This document shows positions 46,166 to 54,311 of a stretch of 64,000 bases of DNA, one piece after another. The first letter of the stretch is position 1. Every line of letters begins with the position of its first letter. Both the position numbers and the translations under genes were made by a program. This DNA comes from Bacteroidota bacterium (GTDB taxonomy: Bacteria; Bacteroidota; Bacteroidia; Chitinophagales; Chitinophagaceae), in the NCBI GenBank assembly GCA_018268015.1, contig JAFDXJ010000041.1, forward strand, positions 1-64,000, given 5' to 3'. The notes below the pieces were generated by a model. The model ran no database searches, was not told the origin of the DNA, and worked only from the letters and a program-made list of their open reading frames with translations.

Positions 46166-46930
46166 ATGTTTTCTATAAATAATAAAAAAGCAGTAATCAC
46201 CGGTGCAGGAAGTGGAATTGGCCAGGCAATTGCCATCTTATTTGCAGCACAGGGTGCAGAAGTTCATATTCTTGAACTTACAGATGCATCGGCCAAGAAC
46301 ACGGTAGATGAAATTAAAAGTAAAAATGGAAAAATATTTTCTTATGCCTGCGATGTAAGCAACCAACAACAGGTGCTGGAAACTTTTGAAAAAATTGGCA
46401 ACATCCATATCCTGGTAAATAATGCAGGCATTGCCCATGTGGGTAAGGCGGATACAACCAATGAAGCAGATTTTGATAAAGTAGTTAATGTGAATATCAA
46501 AGGTGTTTATAATTGTTTGTATGCAGCCATACCTCAATTGAGAAAATCAGGCGGCGGTTCTATTTTAAATATGGCCTCCATTGCAGCCTGTGTAGGCATT
46601 CCGGACAGGTTTGTGTATTCCGCTGCCAAAGGTGCTGTAATGGCCATGACACTAAGTGTGGCAAAAGATTATATCACTGAAAATATTCGGTGTAATTCTA
46701 TTTCACCTGCAAGAGTACATACACCATTTGTAGATGGGTTTATTTCAAAAAACTATCCGGGTAAGGAAAAAGAAATGTTTGAAAAACTTTCAAAGACACA
46801 GCCTATTGGCCGCATGGCCCGGCCAGAAGAAGTAGCAGCGCTGGCGCTATACCTTTGCAGTGATGAAGCAGGTTTTATTACCGGTTGCGACTACCCCATT
46901 GATGGTGGATTTATAAAATTGAATAATTAA
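46166..46930 (+). CDS. SDR oxidoreductase, probable 2-keto-3-deoxy-L-fuconate dehydrogenase
   Basis: Classical short-chain dehydrogenase of 254 residues. The NAD loop is T-G-A-G-S-G-I-G (12-19), the structural motif N-N-A-G is near 85-88, and the catalytic set is S138, Y151, K155 in Y-S-A-A-K. An acidic residue after strand 2 (E-L in H-I-L-E-L) favours NAD over NADP. Its place between the dehydratase and the diketo-acid hydrolase suggests oxidation of 2-keto-3-deoxy-L-fuconate to the 2,4-diketo acid. The alternative is the first step (L-fucose to lactone), which I give to the SDR at 50172. Which SDR does which step is inference. Confidence 0.85.
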   Translation: MFSINNKKAVITGAGSGIGQAIAILFAAQGAEVHILELTDASAKNTVDEIKSKNGKIFSYACDVSNQQQVLETFEKIGNIHILVNNAGIAHVGKADTTNEADFDKVVNVNIKGVYNCLYAAIPQLRKSGGGSILNMASIAACVGIPDRFVYSAAKGAVMAMTLSVAKDYITENIRCNSISPARVHTPFVDGFISKNYPGKEKEMFEKLSKTQPIGRMARPEEVAALALYLCSDEAGFITGCDYPIDGGFIKLNN

Positions 46931-47062
46931 AATATCAGTTTTTTGATTATATGCATCCATTACAATTAGGGAAGAGATGCTGAAAATTTATTCACTAAAT
47001 ATTGTGCTTGAAAAGCATCAATTTTATACTTCAAAACAGGGCATCATTTAGTATCTTTAGGT

Positions 47063-48439
47063 ATGAACCAAATTCCCCAAATAAATAAAAGATATTTTGT
47101 TGTTTTTATTCTGATGCAACTGTTTAGCATTTTGTATCATCCTGCATCGGCGCAAAATTATCAACCCAACTGGTCATCGCTTGATACAAGGCCAACGCCT
47201 TCCTGGTATAGCAATGCTAAATTTGGCATCTTTATACATTGGGGTTTATATTCTGTTCCTGCCTGGGCTACTAATTCTAATGCGGATGGATTTGGAAGCA
47301 ATTATGCTGAATGGTATTGGCAACGATTGTATGCTACAAATCTTAAGATTCATAAAGAGTTTGTAGCTTTTCATGATAGTGTGTATGGAAAAAATTTTCA
47401 GTATGCCGATTTTGCTCCCAAGTTTACCTGCGAACTTTTTAATCCTGATCAATGGGCGCAACTTTTTAAAGATGCCGGCGCTAAATATGTAGTACTCACC
47501 AGCAAACATCATGACGGGTTTTGCCTTTGGCCATCTGCCCAATCATGGAACTGGAATGCAGTAGATGTAGGGCCACATAAAGACCTTGCAGGATTGTTGA
47601 GTACTGCGGTAAAAAAAGCAGGATTGCACATGGGCTTTTATTATTCGCTCTATGAGTGGTTTAACCCGATATACAAAACCGATGTAAAAAAATATGTGGA
47701 CCAAAGAATGTTGCCACAAATGAAAGACCTTGTAACCCGCTACCAGCCTGATGTTTTATGGACAGATGGAGAATGGGAGCAAAGCGCTGCCACCTGGCGC
47801 AGTGAAGAATTTTTAAGCTGGCTTTTTAATGAATCTCCTTCAAAAAATAATATTGTGGTAGATGACCGCTGGGGCAATGATACCAAAGGAAAACATGGCA
47901 GCTTCTACACATCCGAATATGGACATGGTGATATTACTGCAGGCAAGCCTTGGGAAGAAACTCGTGGCATTGGCCAGTCTTTCGGGTATAATCGAAATGA
48001 AAATCTAAATGATTATGCAAGTAGTGAACAATTGGTGCATGAATTAATTAAAGTGGTGGCCAGTGGCGGTAACCTTTTACTAAATATTGGGCCGGCTGCT
48101 GATGGTACCATTCCCGTAATCATGCAACAGCGTTTAATGGATATTGGCAATTGGCTCAAAGTAAATGGGGATGCTATTTATGAAACAACTCCCTGGGGAC
48201 ACAATGAAACTGATTTATTTTTTACCCAAAAACAAGGGAATGTATTTGCCATTGCCAACAAGTGGACGAAAGAAATTGTGATAAAAAATATAGCCCGGCC
48301 AAAAAAAGTTTCTATGCTGGGTTATCATGGACCTGTAAAGTATAGTTACCGAAATAATTTACTTGTTATTCAGTTGCCTGAATTAACACCCGATATTATT
48401 CCCTGTCAGTATGCATGGGTATTTAAAATTGAACCATAA
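47063..48439 (+). CDS. Secreted alpha-L-fucosidase (GH29)
   Basis: Retaining exo-fucosidase of 458 residues with a signal peptide ending S-A-Q. GH29 landmarks: W-Y-S-N-A-K-F-G-I-F-I-H-W-G near the N-terminus, T-S-K-H-H-D-G-F, G-F-Y-Y-S-L-Y-E-W, and the nucleophile D235 in L-W-T-D-G-E-W. The acid/base is in the variable part after it. A beta-sandwich domain closes the protein from about 360. It releases L-fucose from glycans outside the cytoplasm, feeding FucP. A TATCTTTA near-consensus -7 element ends three bases before its ATG, so it may have its own leaderless transcript within the fucose run. Confidence 0.94.
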   Translation: MNQIPQINKRYFVVFILMQLFSILYHPASAQNYQPNWSSLDTRPTPSWYSNAKFGIFIHWGLYSVPAWATNSNADGFGSNYAEWYWQRLYATNLKIHKEFVAFHDSVYGKNFQYADFAPKFTCELFNPDQWAQLFKDAGAKYVVLTSKHHDGFCLWPSAQSWNWNAVDVGPHKDLAGLLSTAVKKAGLHMGFYYSLYEWFNPIYKTDVKKYVDQRMLPQMKDLVTRYQPDVLWTDGEWEQSAATWRSEEFLSWLFNESPSKNNIVVDDRWGNDTKGKHGSFYTSEYGHGDITAGKPWEETRGIGQSFGYNRNENLNDYASSEQLVHELIKVVASGGNLLLNIGPAADGTIPVIMQQRLMDIGNWLKVNGDAIYETTPWGHNETDLFFTQKQGNVFAIANKWTKEIVIKNIARPKKVSMLGYHGPVKYSYRNNLLVIQLPELTPDIIPCQYAWVFKIEP

Positions 48440-48450
48440 AATAAAAGATT

Positions 48451-49308
48451 ATGAAACTTATTCGATTTGGAGAAATGGGCAAAGAAAAACCCGGTGTGCT
48501 TATAGATGATATCCGGTATGATGTGTCGCCATTTATACAAGATTATAATGAAGATTTTTTTGAAAATGATGGTATGCAACAATTGCAAAGAATTATTGCC
48601 GGGCATAGAAATGATTTGAAGCTTGTTGATAAAAACATAAGATGGTGTTCGCCTGTAGCCAGGCCTTCTAAAATTATTTGTATTGGTTTAAATTATGTGG
48701 ACCATGCCAAAGAAACCAATGCGCCCATTCCTAAAGAGCCTATTATTTTTTTTAAATCTAGTACGGCTTTATGCGGCCCTTACGATGATTTGATCATTCC
48801 AAAAAACAGTACAAAGACCGATTGGGAAATTGAATTAGCTTTTGTAGTGGGTAAAAAAGCGAGCTATGTAGAGGAACATCATGCAATGGATTATGTGGCC
48901 GGCTATTGTCTGCACAATGATTATAGCGAGAGAGAATTTCAATTAGAAAGAGGAGGACAGTGGGACAAAGGCAAGGGCTGCGACAGCTTTGCACCGTTGG
49001 GGCCTTTTTTAGCCACACCTGATGAAATAAGCGATGTAAATAATTTAAATATGTGGCTTACAGTAAATGAGAAGACCTATCAAAAAAGTAATTCATCAAA
49101 CCTTATTTTTAAAATTCCATTTTTAGTTCACTATCTCAGCCAGTTTATGACGTTGCTTCCCGGAGATGTGGTGAGTACAGGAACGCCGCCGGGCGTGGGA
49201 CTTGGCATAAAACCCGAACCAGTTTATATAAAAACAAATGATGTAATCGAGTTGGGAATGGATGGATTGGGATCACAAAAACAAAGAGCCAAAAATTATG
49301 GTAGTTGA
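48451..49308 (+). CDS. FAH-family hydrolase, probable 2,4-diketo-3-deoxy-L-fuconate hydrolase
   Basis: Fumarylacetoacetate hydrolase-fold enzyme of 285 residues. Visible are G-L-N-Y-V-D-H-A-K-E, the metal ligands in W-E-I-E-L-A-F-V-V-G and H-N-D-Y-S-E-R-E, G-K-G-C-D-S-F-A-P-L-G-P and S-T-G-T-P-P-G-V-G. By family it cleaves a beta-diketo acid C-C bond. In the non-phosphorylative fucose route the product pair would be pyruvate and L-lactate. It overlaps the lactonase gene by 11 bases and lies 12 bases after the fucosidase, which supports one pathway transcript. Acylpyruvase or fumarylpyruvate activity are alternatives if context is ignored. Confidence 0.87.
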   Translation: MKLIRFGEMGKEKPGVLIDDIRYDVSPFIQDYNEDFFENDGMQQLQRIIAGHRNDLKLVDKNIRWCSPVARPSKIICIGLNYVDHAKETNAPIPKEPIIFFKSSTALCGPYDDLIIPKNSTKTDWEIELAFVVGKKASYVEEHHAMDYVAGYCLHNDYSEREFQLERGGQWDKGKGCDSFAPLGPFLATPDEISDVNNLNMWLTVNEKTYQKSNSSNLIFKIPFLVHYLSQFMTLLPGDVVSTGTPPGVGLGIKPEPVYIKTNDVIELGMDGLGSQKQRAKNYGS

Positions 49309-50125
49309 CAGCCATGTTCATTTCTGGAATTATGATAAAGTAAAAGATGCCTGGATTACGGATGATATGAAAGTAATTCAACAGCATTTTTTACCAGAGC
49401 AAATTAAGAAGGAGTTACAATGCAATAGCATTGATGCGGTAGTGGCAGTGCAGGCTGATCAAAGTGAAATGGAAACCTTTTTTTTAAAGCAACTTGCCTA
49501 TGATAATTCTTTTATAAAAGGGATTGTAGGTTGGGTAGATTTGCAGAATGAAAATATTGAAGAACAATTGCATATTTTTTCTAAATACCCCGTCATTAAA
49601 GGCTGGAGGCATATTGTGCAGGCGGAGCCGGATGGTTTTTTGACGAACGAAAATTTTTTACGGGGCATTGGATGTTTACAAAAATATCAATATACCTACG
49701 ATATACTGGTTTATCCAAATCAGTTAAATGAAACCCTGACTTTTGTAAACCGGTTTCCCAATCAAAAATTTGTAATAGATCATTGTGCAAAACCAACTAT
49801 TTCTAAAAATGAAATAAACGAATGGAAACAGTTGATGAAAGAATTTTCGCAGCAATCAAATGTTTATTGTAAGCTATCCGGGCTGATTACTGAAGCCAAA
49901 TGGAATGAATGGAAAGATGTAGATTTTTATCCATACCTTGATGTAGTGTTTGACAGTTTCGGCACAAGCCGGGTAATGTTTGGCAGCGATTGGCCGGTAA
50001 TCTTGTTAAGTGGCACTTATGCAATGTGGAAAGGAGTTGTGAAAAATTATATGAAACAGTTTTCTGAGGTAGAACAAAAAAATGTTTTTGGAATGAATGC
50101 TATTAAATTTTACAATTTAAGTTGA
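49298..50125 (+). CDS. Amidohydrolase-family lactonase, probable L-fucono-1,5-lactonase
   Basis: TIM-barrel hydrolase of 276 residues from the ATG at 49298, which overlaps the FAH gene end by 11 bases; a start at 49262 would overlap by 47. Metal and catalytic motifs of the amidohydrolase_2 group are D-S-H-V-H-F-W, V-I-D-H-C-A-K-P and M-F-G-S-D-W-P-V. Family members include L-rhamnono- and L-fucono-lactonases and 2-pyrone-dicarboxylate lactonase. Here it would open L-fucono-lactone to L-fuconate between the first SDR and the dehydratase. Substrate by context only. Confidence 0.86.
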   Translation: MVVDSHVHFWNYDKVKDAWITDDMKVIQQHFLPEQIKKELQCNSIDAVVAVQADQSEMETFFLKQLAYDNSFIKGIVGWVDLQNENIEEQLHIFSKYPVIKGWRHIVQAEPDGFLTNENFLRGIGCLQKYQYTYDILVYPNQLNETLTFVNRFPNQKFVIDHCAKPTISKNEINEWKQLMKEFSQQSNVYCKLSGLITEAKWNEWKDVDFYPYLDVVFDSFGTSRVMFGSDWPVILLSGTYAMWKGVVKNYMKQFSEVEQKNVFGMNAIKFYNLS

Positions 50126-50171
50126 ATAGTAATCTGAATATTTTTGTCAATGTAGAAATTTTTAATAAAGG

Positions 50172-50942
50172 ATGGAACTGCAATTAAAAAATAAAATCAT
50201 CATAGTAACGGGAGGGGCTAAAGGTATTGGTGAAGGAATTGTAAGAGCGCTGGCAGGGGAAAATGCATTTCCTGTTATTGTGGGTAGAAGTGAAACGGAT
50301 AATAAAAAATTGCTTGCCGAAATAGGCAGGGGAGGTCAGGTAGTTGCAGAACTAACGGAGCCGGATAGTTGTAAAAACGCCATTGAAGATGTAGTAAAAC
50401 AATTTGGAAAAATAGATGGGCTGGTAAACAATGCCGGGGTAAATGATGGCATTGGCCTGGAACAGGGCAACTATGAAGCTTTTATAGCCTCACTTCATAA
50501 AAATTTAGTGCATTATTATTTAATGGCACATCATGCATTGCCCTATTTAATACAATCAAAAGGCGCTATTGTAAATATTGGTTCTAAAACTGCGGAAACC
50601 GGGCAGGGCAGCACTTCAGCTTATGCGGCAGCCAATGGCGGCCGAAATGCACTCACCCGTGAGTGGGCTGTGGAATTATTAAAATATGGCATCAGGGTAA
50701 ACTCGGTTATTGTTGCAGAATGTTACACGCCCTTGTATGACCATTGGATTAAAACCTTTGAAAACCCTGAGGAAAAACTAAAATCAATAACGGATAAAAT
50801 TCCTTTGGATAAAAGGATGACTACGGCTGAAGAAATTGCGAATATGGTTGTATTTCTTTTGTCTGAAAAATCGGGACATACCACCGGGCAATTGATTCAT
50901 GTAGATGGCGGATATGTTCATCTGGACAGGGCTTTAAGCTAA
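50172..50942 (+). CDS. SDR protein, probable L-fucose dehydrogenase, with altered catalytic Lys
   Basis: SDR of 256 residues. The cofactor loop T-G-G-A-K-G-I-G (13-20), N-N-A-G (86-89), catalytic-type S138 and Y151 are all in place, but the canonical Lys of Y-x3-K is Asn155 (Y-A-A-A-N; codon AAT at 50634-50636). The neighbouring T-R-E-W-A-V-E-L-L block and a C-terminal G-G-Y-V-H-L-D-R-A motif resemble the FucX-type L-fucose dehydrogenases as I remember them. It follows the lactonase by 46 bases and closes the fucose run. If active it oxidises L-fucose at C1. The Lys change makes this uncertain, unless another group replaces it. Confidence 0.75.
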   Translation: MELQLKNKIIIVTGGAKGIGEGIVRALAGENAFPVIVGRSETDNKKLLAEIGRGGQVVAELTEPDSCKNAIEDVVKQFGKIDGLVNNAGVNDGIGLEQGNYEAFIASLHKNLVHYYLMAHHALPYLIQSKGAIVNIGSKTAETGQGSTSAYAAANGGRNALTREWAVELLKYGIRVNSVIVAECYTPLYDHWIKTFENPEEKLKSITDKIPLDKRMTTAEEIANMVVFLLSEKSGHTTGQLIHVDGGYVHLDRALS

Positions 50943-51001
50943 ACGTAAATAATAGTTTTCATTATAAGCATACCATAAAATTTTATTAAAACCTTTACAT
51001 T

Positions 51002-53047
51002 ATGAAAAAATATTTTTTCTCCTTTTTATTCTTTTTCATTTTTAGTTGTGCCGGTTACGCACAACGGGATACTATTGCTTTTAACAACGGCTGGCAATTT
51101 GCAATAGATAAAAAAGCCGAAGGCATGAGTGGAAATTGGTATCAAAAAAAATTACCGGGAAACAGGATGGTGAACCTTCCGCATACCTGGAATATTGAAG
51201 AGGAAAATCAAAACCATTATGGCTGGGGCTGGTACCAAAAGAATTTAGATATCCCTGCCAATTGGAAAAATAAGAATGTGGTATTGCAATTCGGCGCCAT
51301 TAATCATACTTCTTACATTTATGTAAATGGAAAAAAAGTTGCCGAAAATATCGGTGATGGCTTTAATAAATTTTTTGTGAACCTGAATGGTACCTTAAAT
51401 TATGGAAAGCAAAACGTCATTACGGTTGCTGTAAATAATGATTACGGAAATAATAAAGTGCCTTTTGGCAGTTCATTCGACTGGCCCAATGATGGCGGTA
51501 TTATTCGCAAAGTTGCCCTCATGGTAAGTGATAAACCCGCAGCGAATTATATTCATGCCGAGCCAAAATTAAATTTAGCCAATGATGAAGGGCGCCTGAA
51601 AATTTCATTAGGCTATGATAAACCTGCAGGCAGCAATCTGCATTTCATCATCAATATTACCGAAGATAATCAAGCTACAAAAAATACTATTTTTTCTTCA
51701 ACCTTAAATCCACATTGGGAAAATAATGAAGCTGTTGTAGAATGTACATTGCCCAAAGTAAATCCCTGGCATTTTGATTTTCCTAATTTATACAGAGTAG
51801 ATGTAACTGTATTGAATGGAAGTAAAGCAGTTGATAAAGTATCCACTACCATTGGCTTTCGAGATATTAAGATGGAGAATGGCAAATTTTATTTGAATGG
51901 CGAACCCATCAAGCTCATGGGTATTGAATGGACTGCAGGCTCTAATCCAAATTTTGGTTATGCGGAATCTGATTCACAAATTGTTGCCATGGGCAAATTG
52001 ATGAAGAATGTGAATTGTATTTTTAGCAGGCAACATTTTCAGCAGGGCGATGTGTTTTATGATTTCTGCGATAGAAATGGGATATTGGTACAACAGGAAG
52101 TGCCACTATGGGGGCCTGAAACCCCTGCAAATGCTACCATTCGCAATATTGCAATGCAGCAATTGAAAAAAATGATTCAAACTTTGTACAATCATCCATC
52201 CATATTTTCATGGGGTGTAGGCAATGAGTTAAGAGCAAGAGATGCTGATATGAAAGATATGATTGAAGCTTTATTAAAACGTTCGAGAGAGCTCGACCCA
52301 TCAAGAAATACAGCGTATGTAAGCAATACACTTACCCAGGGGTTTTATAATAGCCCAAATTTTGTACCCGATGCTGCTGCCGGTGGCGATTACCTGATGA
52401 TGAATGAATACGGTGGTAGTTGGTGGGATATTCCTGTAGGAAAAATAAATGCTTATTTAGATAGTGTGCATTTAAGTTATCCTGATAAGCCATTTTTTAT
52501 TTCTGAATTTGGCCTTTGCGAACCCAATTTTAAAGGTGGTGATGAAAGAAGAATAGAAGATTTAATTTATCACATGAGCATGTATGAAAGCAAACCTTAT
52601 GTGGAAGGCGCTATATATTTTGATTTAACAGACTACCGTACGCACTATCCCGGCACTTACGACACTACTAAATATAGAAGAAGGGTGCATGGAGTTTATG
52701 ATATGTACGGAAATCCAAAACCATCTATGAAAGTTTTGAGAGAGCTTTCATCACCTGTAGAAGTGCAACAGGCCCGGCAATGGAAAAAAGGAAAATTAAA
52801 TTTATTAATATTTGGAAGCATCGGCTTGCCGCAACATATCGTGAAAGGCTACAAACTTTATGTATCCGGTAAAGCAGAAAATTATGCAGCTTCAAAAGCG
52901 TATGATTTGCCTGAAATAAAACCCGGAGAAAGAATCAATTTTGAAGTAGATGATTTGAATAATGGCAATGTTGTAGTTACCATTGTAAGGCCAACGGGCT
53001 ATGTTGTAACACAGAAAAATTTTCCCTGGTCTCCGGAAGATCAGTAA
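51002..53047 (+). CDS. Secreted glycoside hydrolase family 2 enzyme
   Basis: The 681-residue protein has a signal peptide (about 1-20, A-G-Y-A-Q). An N-terminal jelly-roll sugar-binding domain follows (about 25-180, with L-P-H-T-W-N and F-G-A-I-N-H-T-S-Y-I-Y-V-N-G), then an immunoglobulin-like domain (about 185-285) and a TIM barrel (about 290-590). Acid/base E409 lies in G-V-G-N-E-L-R and nucleophile E502 in F-I-S-E-F-G. A short C-terminal domain follows. GH2 covers beta-galactosidases, beta-glucuronidases and beta-mannosidases; beta-galactosidase would suit a fucosylated LacNAc-like glycan, but specificity is not shown. It sits right after the fucose genes. Confidence 0.9.
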   Translation: MKKYFFSFLFFFIFSCAGYAQRDTIAFNNGWQFAIDKKAEGMSGNWYQKKLPGNRMVNLPHTWNIEEENQNHYGWGWYQKNLDIPANWKNKNVVLQFGAINHTSYIYVNGKKVAENIGDGFNKFFVNLNGTLNYGKQNVITVAVNNDYGNNKVPFGSSFDWPNDGGIIRKVALMVSDKPAANYIHAEPKLNLANDEGRLKISLGYDKPAGSNLHFIINITEDNQATKNTIFSSTLNPHWENNEAVVECTLPKVNPWHFDFPNLYRVDVTVLNGSKAVDKVSTTIGFRDIKMENGKFYLNGEPIKLMGIEWTAGSNPNFGYAESDSQIVAMGKLMKNVNCIFSRQHFQQGDVFYDFCDRNGILVQQEVPLWGPETPANATIRNIAMQQLKKMIQTLYNHPSIFSWGVGNELRARDADMKDMIEALLKRSRELDPSRNTAYVSNTLTQGFYNSPNFVPDAAAGGDYLMMNEYGGSWWDIPVGKINAYLDSVHLSYPDKPFFISEFGLCEPNFKGGDERRIEDLIYHMSMYESKPYVEGAIYFDLTDYRTHYPGTYDTTKYRRRVHGVYDMYGNPKPSMKVLRELSSPVEVQQARQWKKGKLNLLIFGSIGLPQHIVKGYKLYVSGKAENYAASKAYDLPEIKPGERINFEVDDLNNGNVVVTIVRPTGYVVTQKNFPWSPEDQ

Positions 53048-53099
53048 ACATTTAGTTGTAATACCAAAAAAATTAAGATCATATTCTAAATAAAAACAA

Positions 53100-54182
53100 A
53101 TGATTAATGAGGGTATTCAGGCTGCTTCAATAAATAAAAAGAAGCATTTTGAAATTCTTGACGGACTAAGAGGAGTCGCAGCTCTTGCCGTTGTTATTTT
53201 CCATTTTATGGAATGGATTTTCCCTGACATAAATGATAATTTTATAGGCCATGGTTTTTTAGCCGTTGATTTCTTTTTTTGTTTATCGGGTTTTGTAATT
53301 GGATATGCTTATGATAATCGAATTCGAGAAATAGGGGTTAAGGAATTTTTCAAATCCCGGTTGATCAGGTTGCATCCGTTGGTTATACTGGGTTCCATTT
53401 TAGGCTTAATTGGATTTTTTGTTGATCCTTTTGCTTCGCCGATTGTTTATGATGGAGGAAAAATTACCTTGTATTTTTTATGTTCACTTTTGCTAATTCC
53501 ACTTCCTCTTATGGAAGAACGGGCATATAACTTATTTGCATTGAATGCACCATCCTGGTCACTTTTTTGGGAGTATGTAGCAAATATTTTTTATGCATTG
53601 ATTCTTTGCAGGCTTGGCCGCCGAAGTATAGCCCTGTTAACTCTTTTAGCTGCAATAGTTTTATGTTGGGTGAGCTACCATTCAGGTAATTTATTAGGAG
53701 GCTGGTCAAAGAACAATATTTTTGATGGTGGTGCACGGGTTGCTTTTTCTTTTTCTGCAGGATTACTTCTCTATCGGTATCATTTTATCATTCAAAATAA
53801 AATTGGTTTTATTGGTCTTTCAGGGTTGCTATTTTTGGCTTTTATCATGCCGGGTTCCCAGCTTAACTGGCTTTTTGAATCCCTGGTTGTAATATTTTAT
53901 TTTCCAATGATTGTGTCTTTAGGTGCAGGTACCGTATTATCTTCAAAATGGAGAAAAATATGTCGCTTTTCGGGTAATATTTCTTATCCGTTATACATGA
54001 CACATTATGCATTTATATGGGTATTTGGGAATTATTATACCAAAGTAAATCCATCCACAAATGAATTGATATTGATCATTATTACAGGTACAATTTTTTT
54101 AATTGGTTTTGCTTATTTATGTATGAAATTTTATGATATGCCATTAAGAAAATACCTGACTATGAAAAGAATGCAGCCTTGA
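53100..54182 (+). CDS. Acyltransferase 3 family membrane protein (OafA-like)
   Basis: Integral membrane O-acyltransferase of 360 residues with about ten transmembrane segments. The family signature is clear: L-D-G-L-R-G-V-A-A-L near the N-terminus, the catalytic-type His in V-I-F-H-F, F-L-A-V-D-F-F-F-C-L-S-G-F, and R-L-I-R-L-H-P. By family it transfers acetyl or other acyl groups from acyl-CoA to sugars of surface polysaccharides or lipids. In this island it is the odd member, since it builds rather than degrades. It could protect the cell's own glycans, or simply be an insertion. It lies 52 bases after the GH2 gene. Confidence 0.9.
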   Translation: MINEGIQAASINKKKHFEILDGLRGVAALAVVIFHFMEWIFPDINDNFIGHGFLAVDFFFCLSGFVIGYAYDNRIREIGVKEFFKSRLIRLHPLVILGSILGLIGFFVDPFASPIVYDGGKITLYFLCSLLLIPLPLMEERAYNLFALNAPSWSLFWEYVANIFYALILCRLGRRSIALLTLLAAIVLCWVSYHSGNLLGGWSKNNIFDGGARVAFSFSAGLLLYRYHFIIQNKIGFIGLSGLLFLAFIMPGSQLNWLFESLVVIFYFPMIVSLGAGTVLSSKWRKICRFSGNISYPLYMTHYAFIWVFGNYYTKVNPSTNELILIIITGTIFLIGFAYLCMKFYDMPLRKYLTMKRMQP

Positions 54183-54311
54183 TTTTTTTGTTTCTTTTTG
54201 TATCAAGATAAAAAGTAAATAAAGAGAAACCTAATAGGAATAAGGGTTTGATATCAAAATACCTAACCCTGTTAACTTAAATACATTTAATTAGTACGAA
54301 ACAATTTTCTC

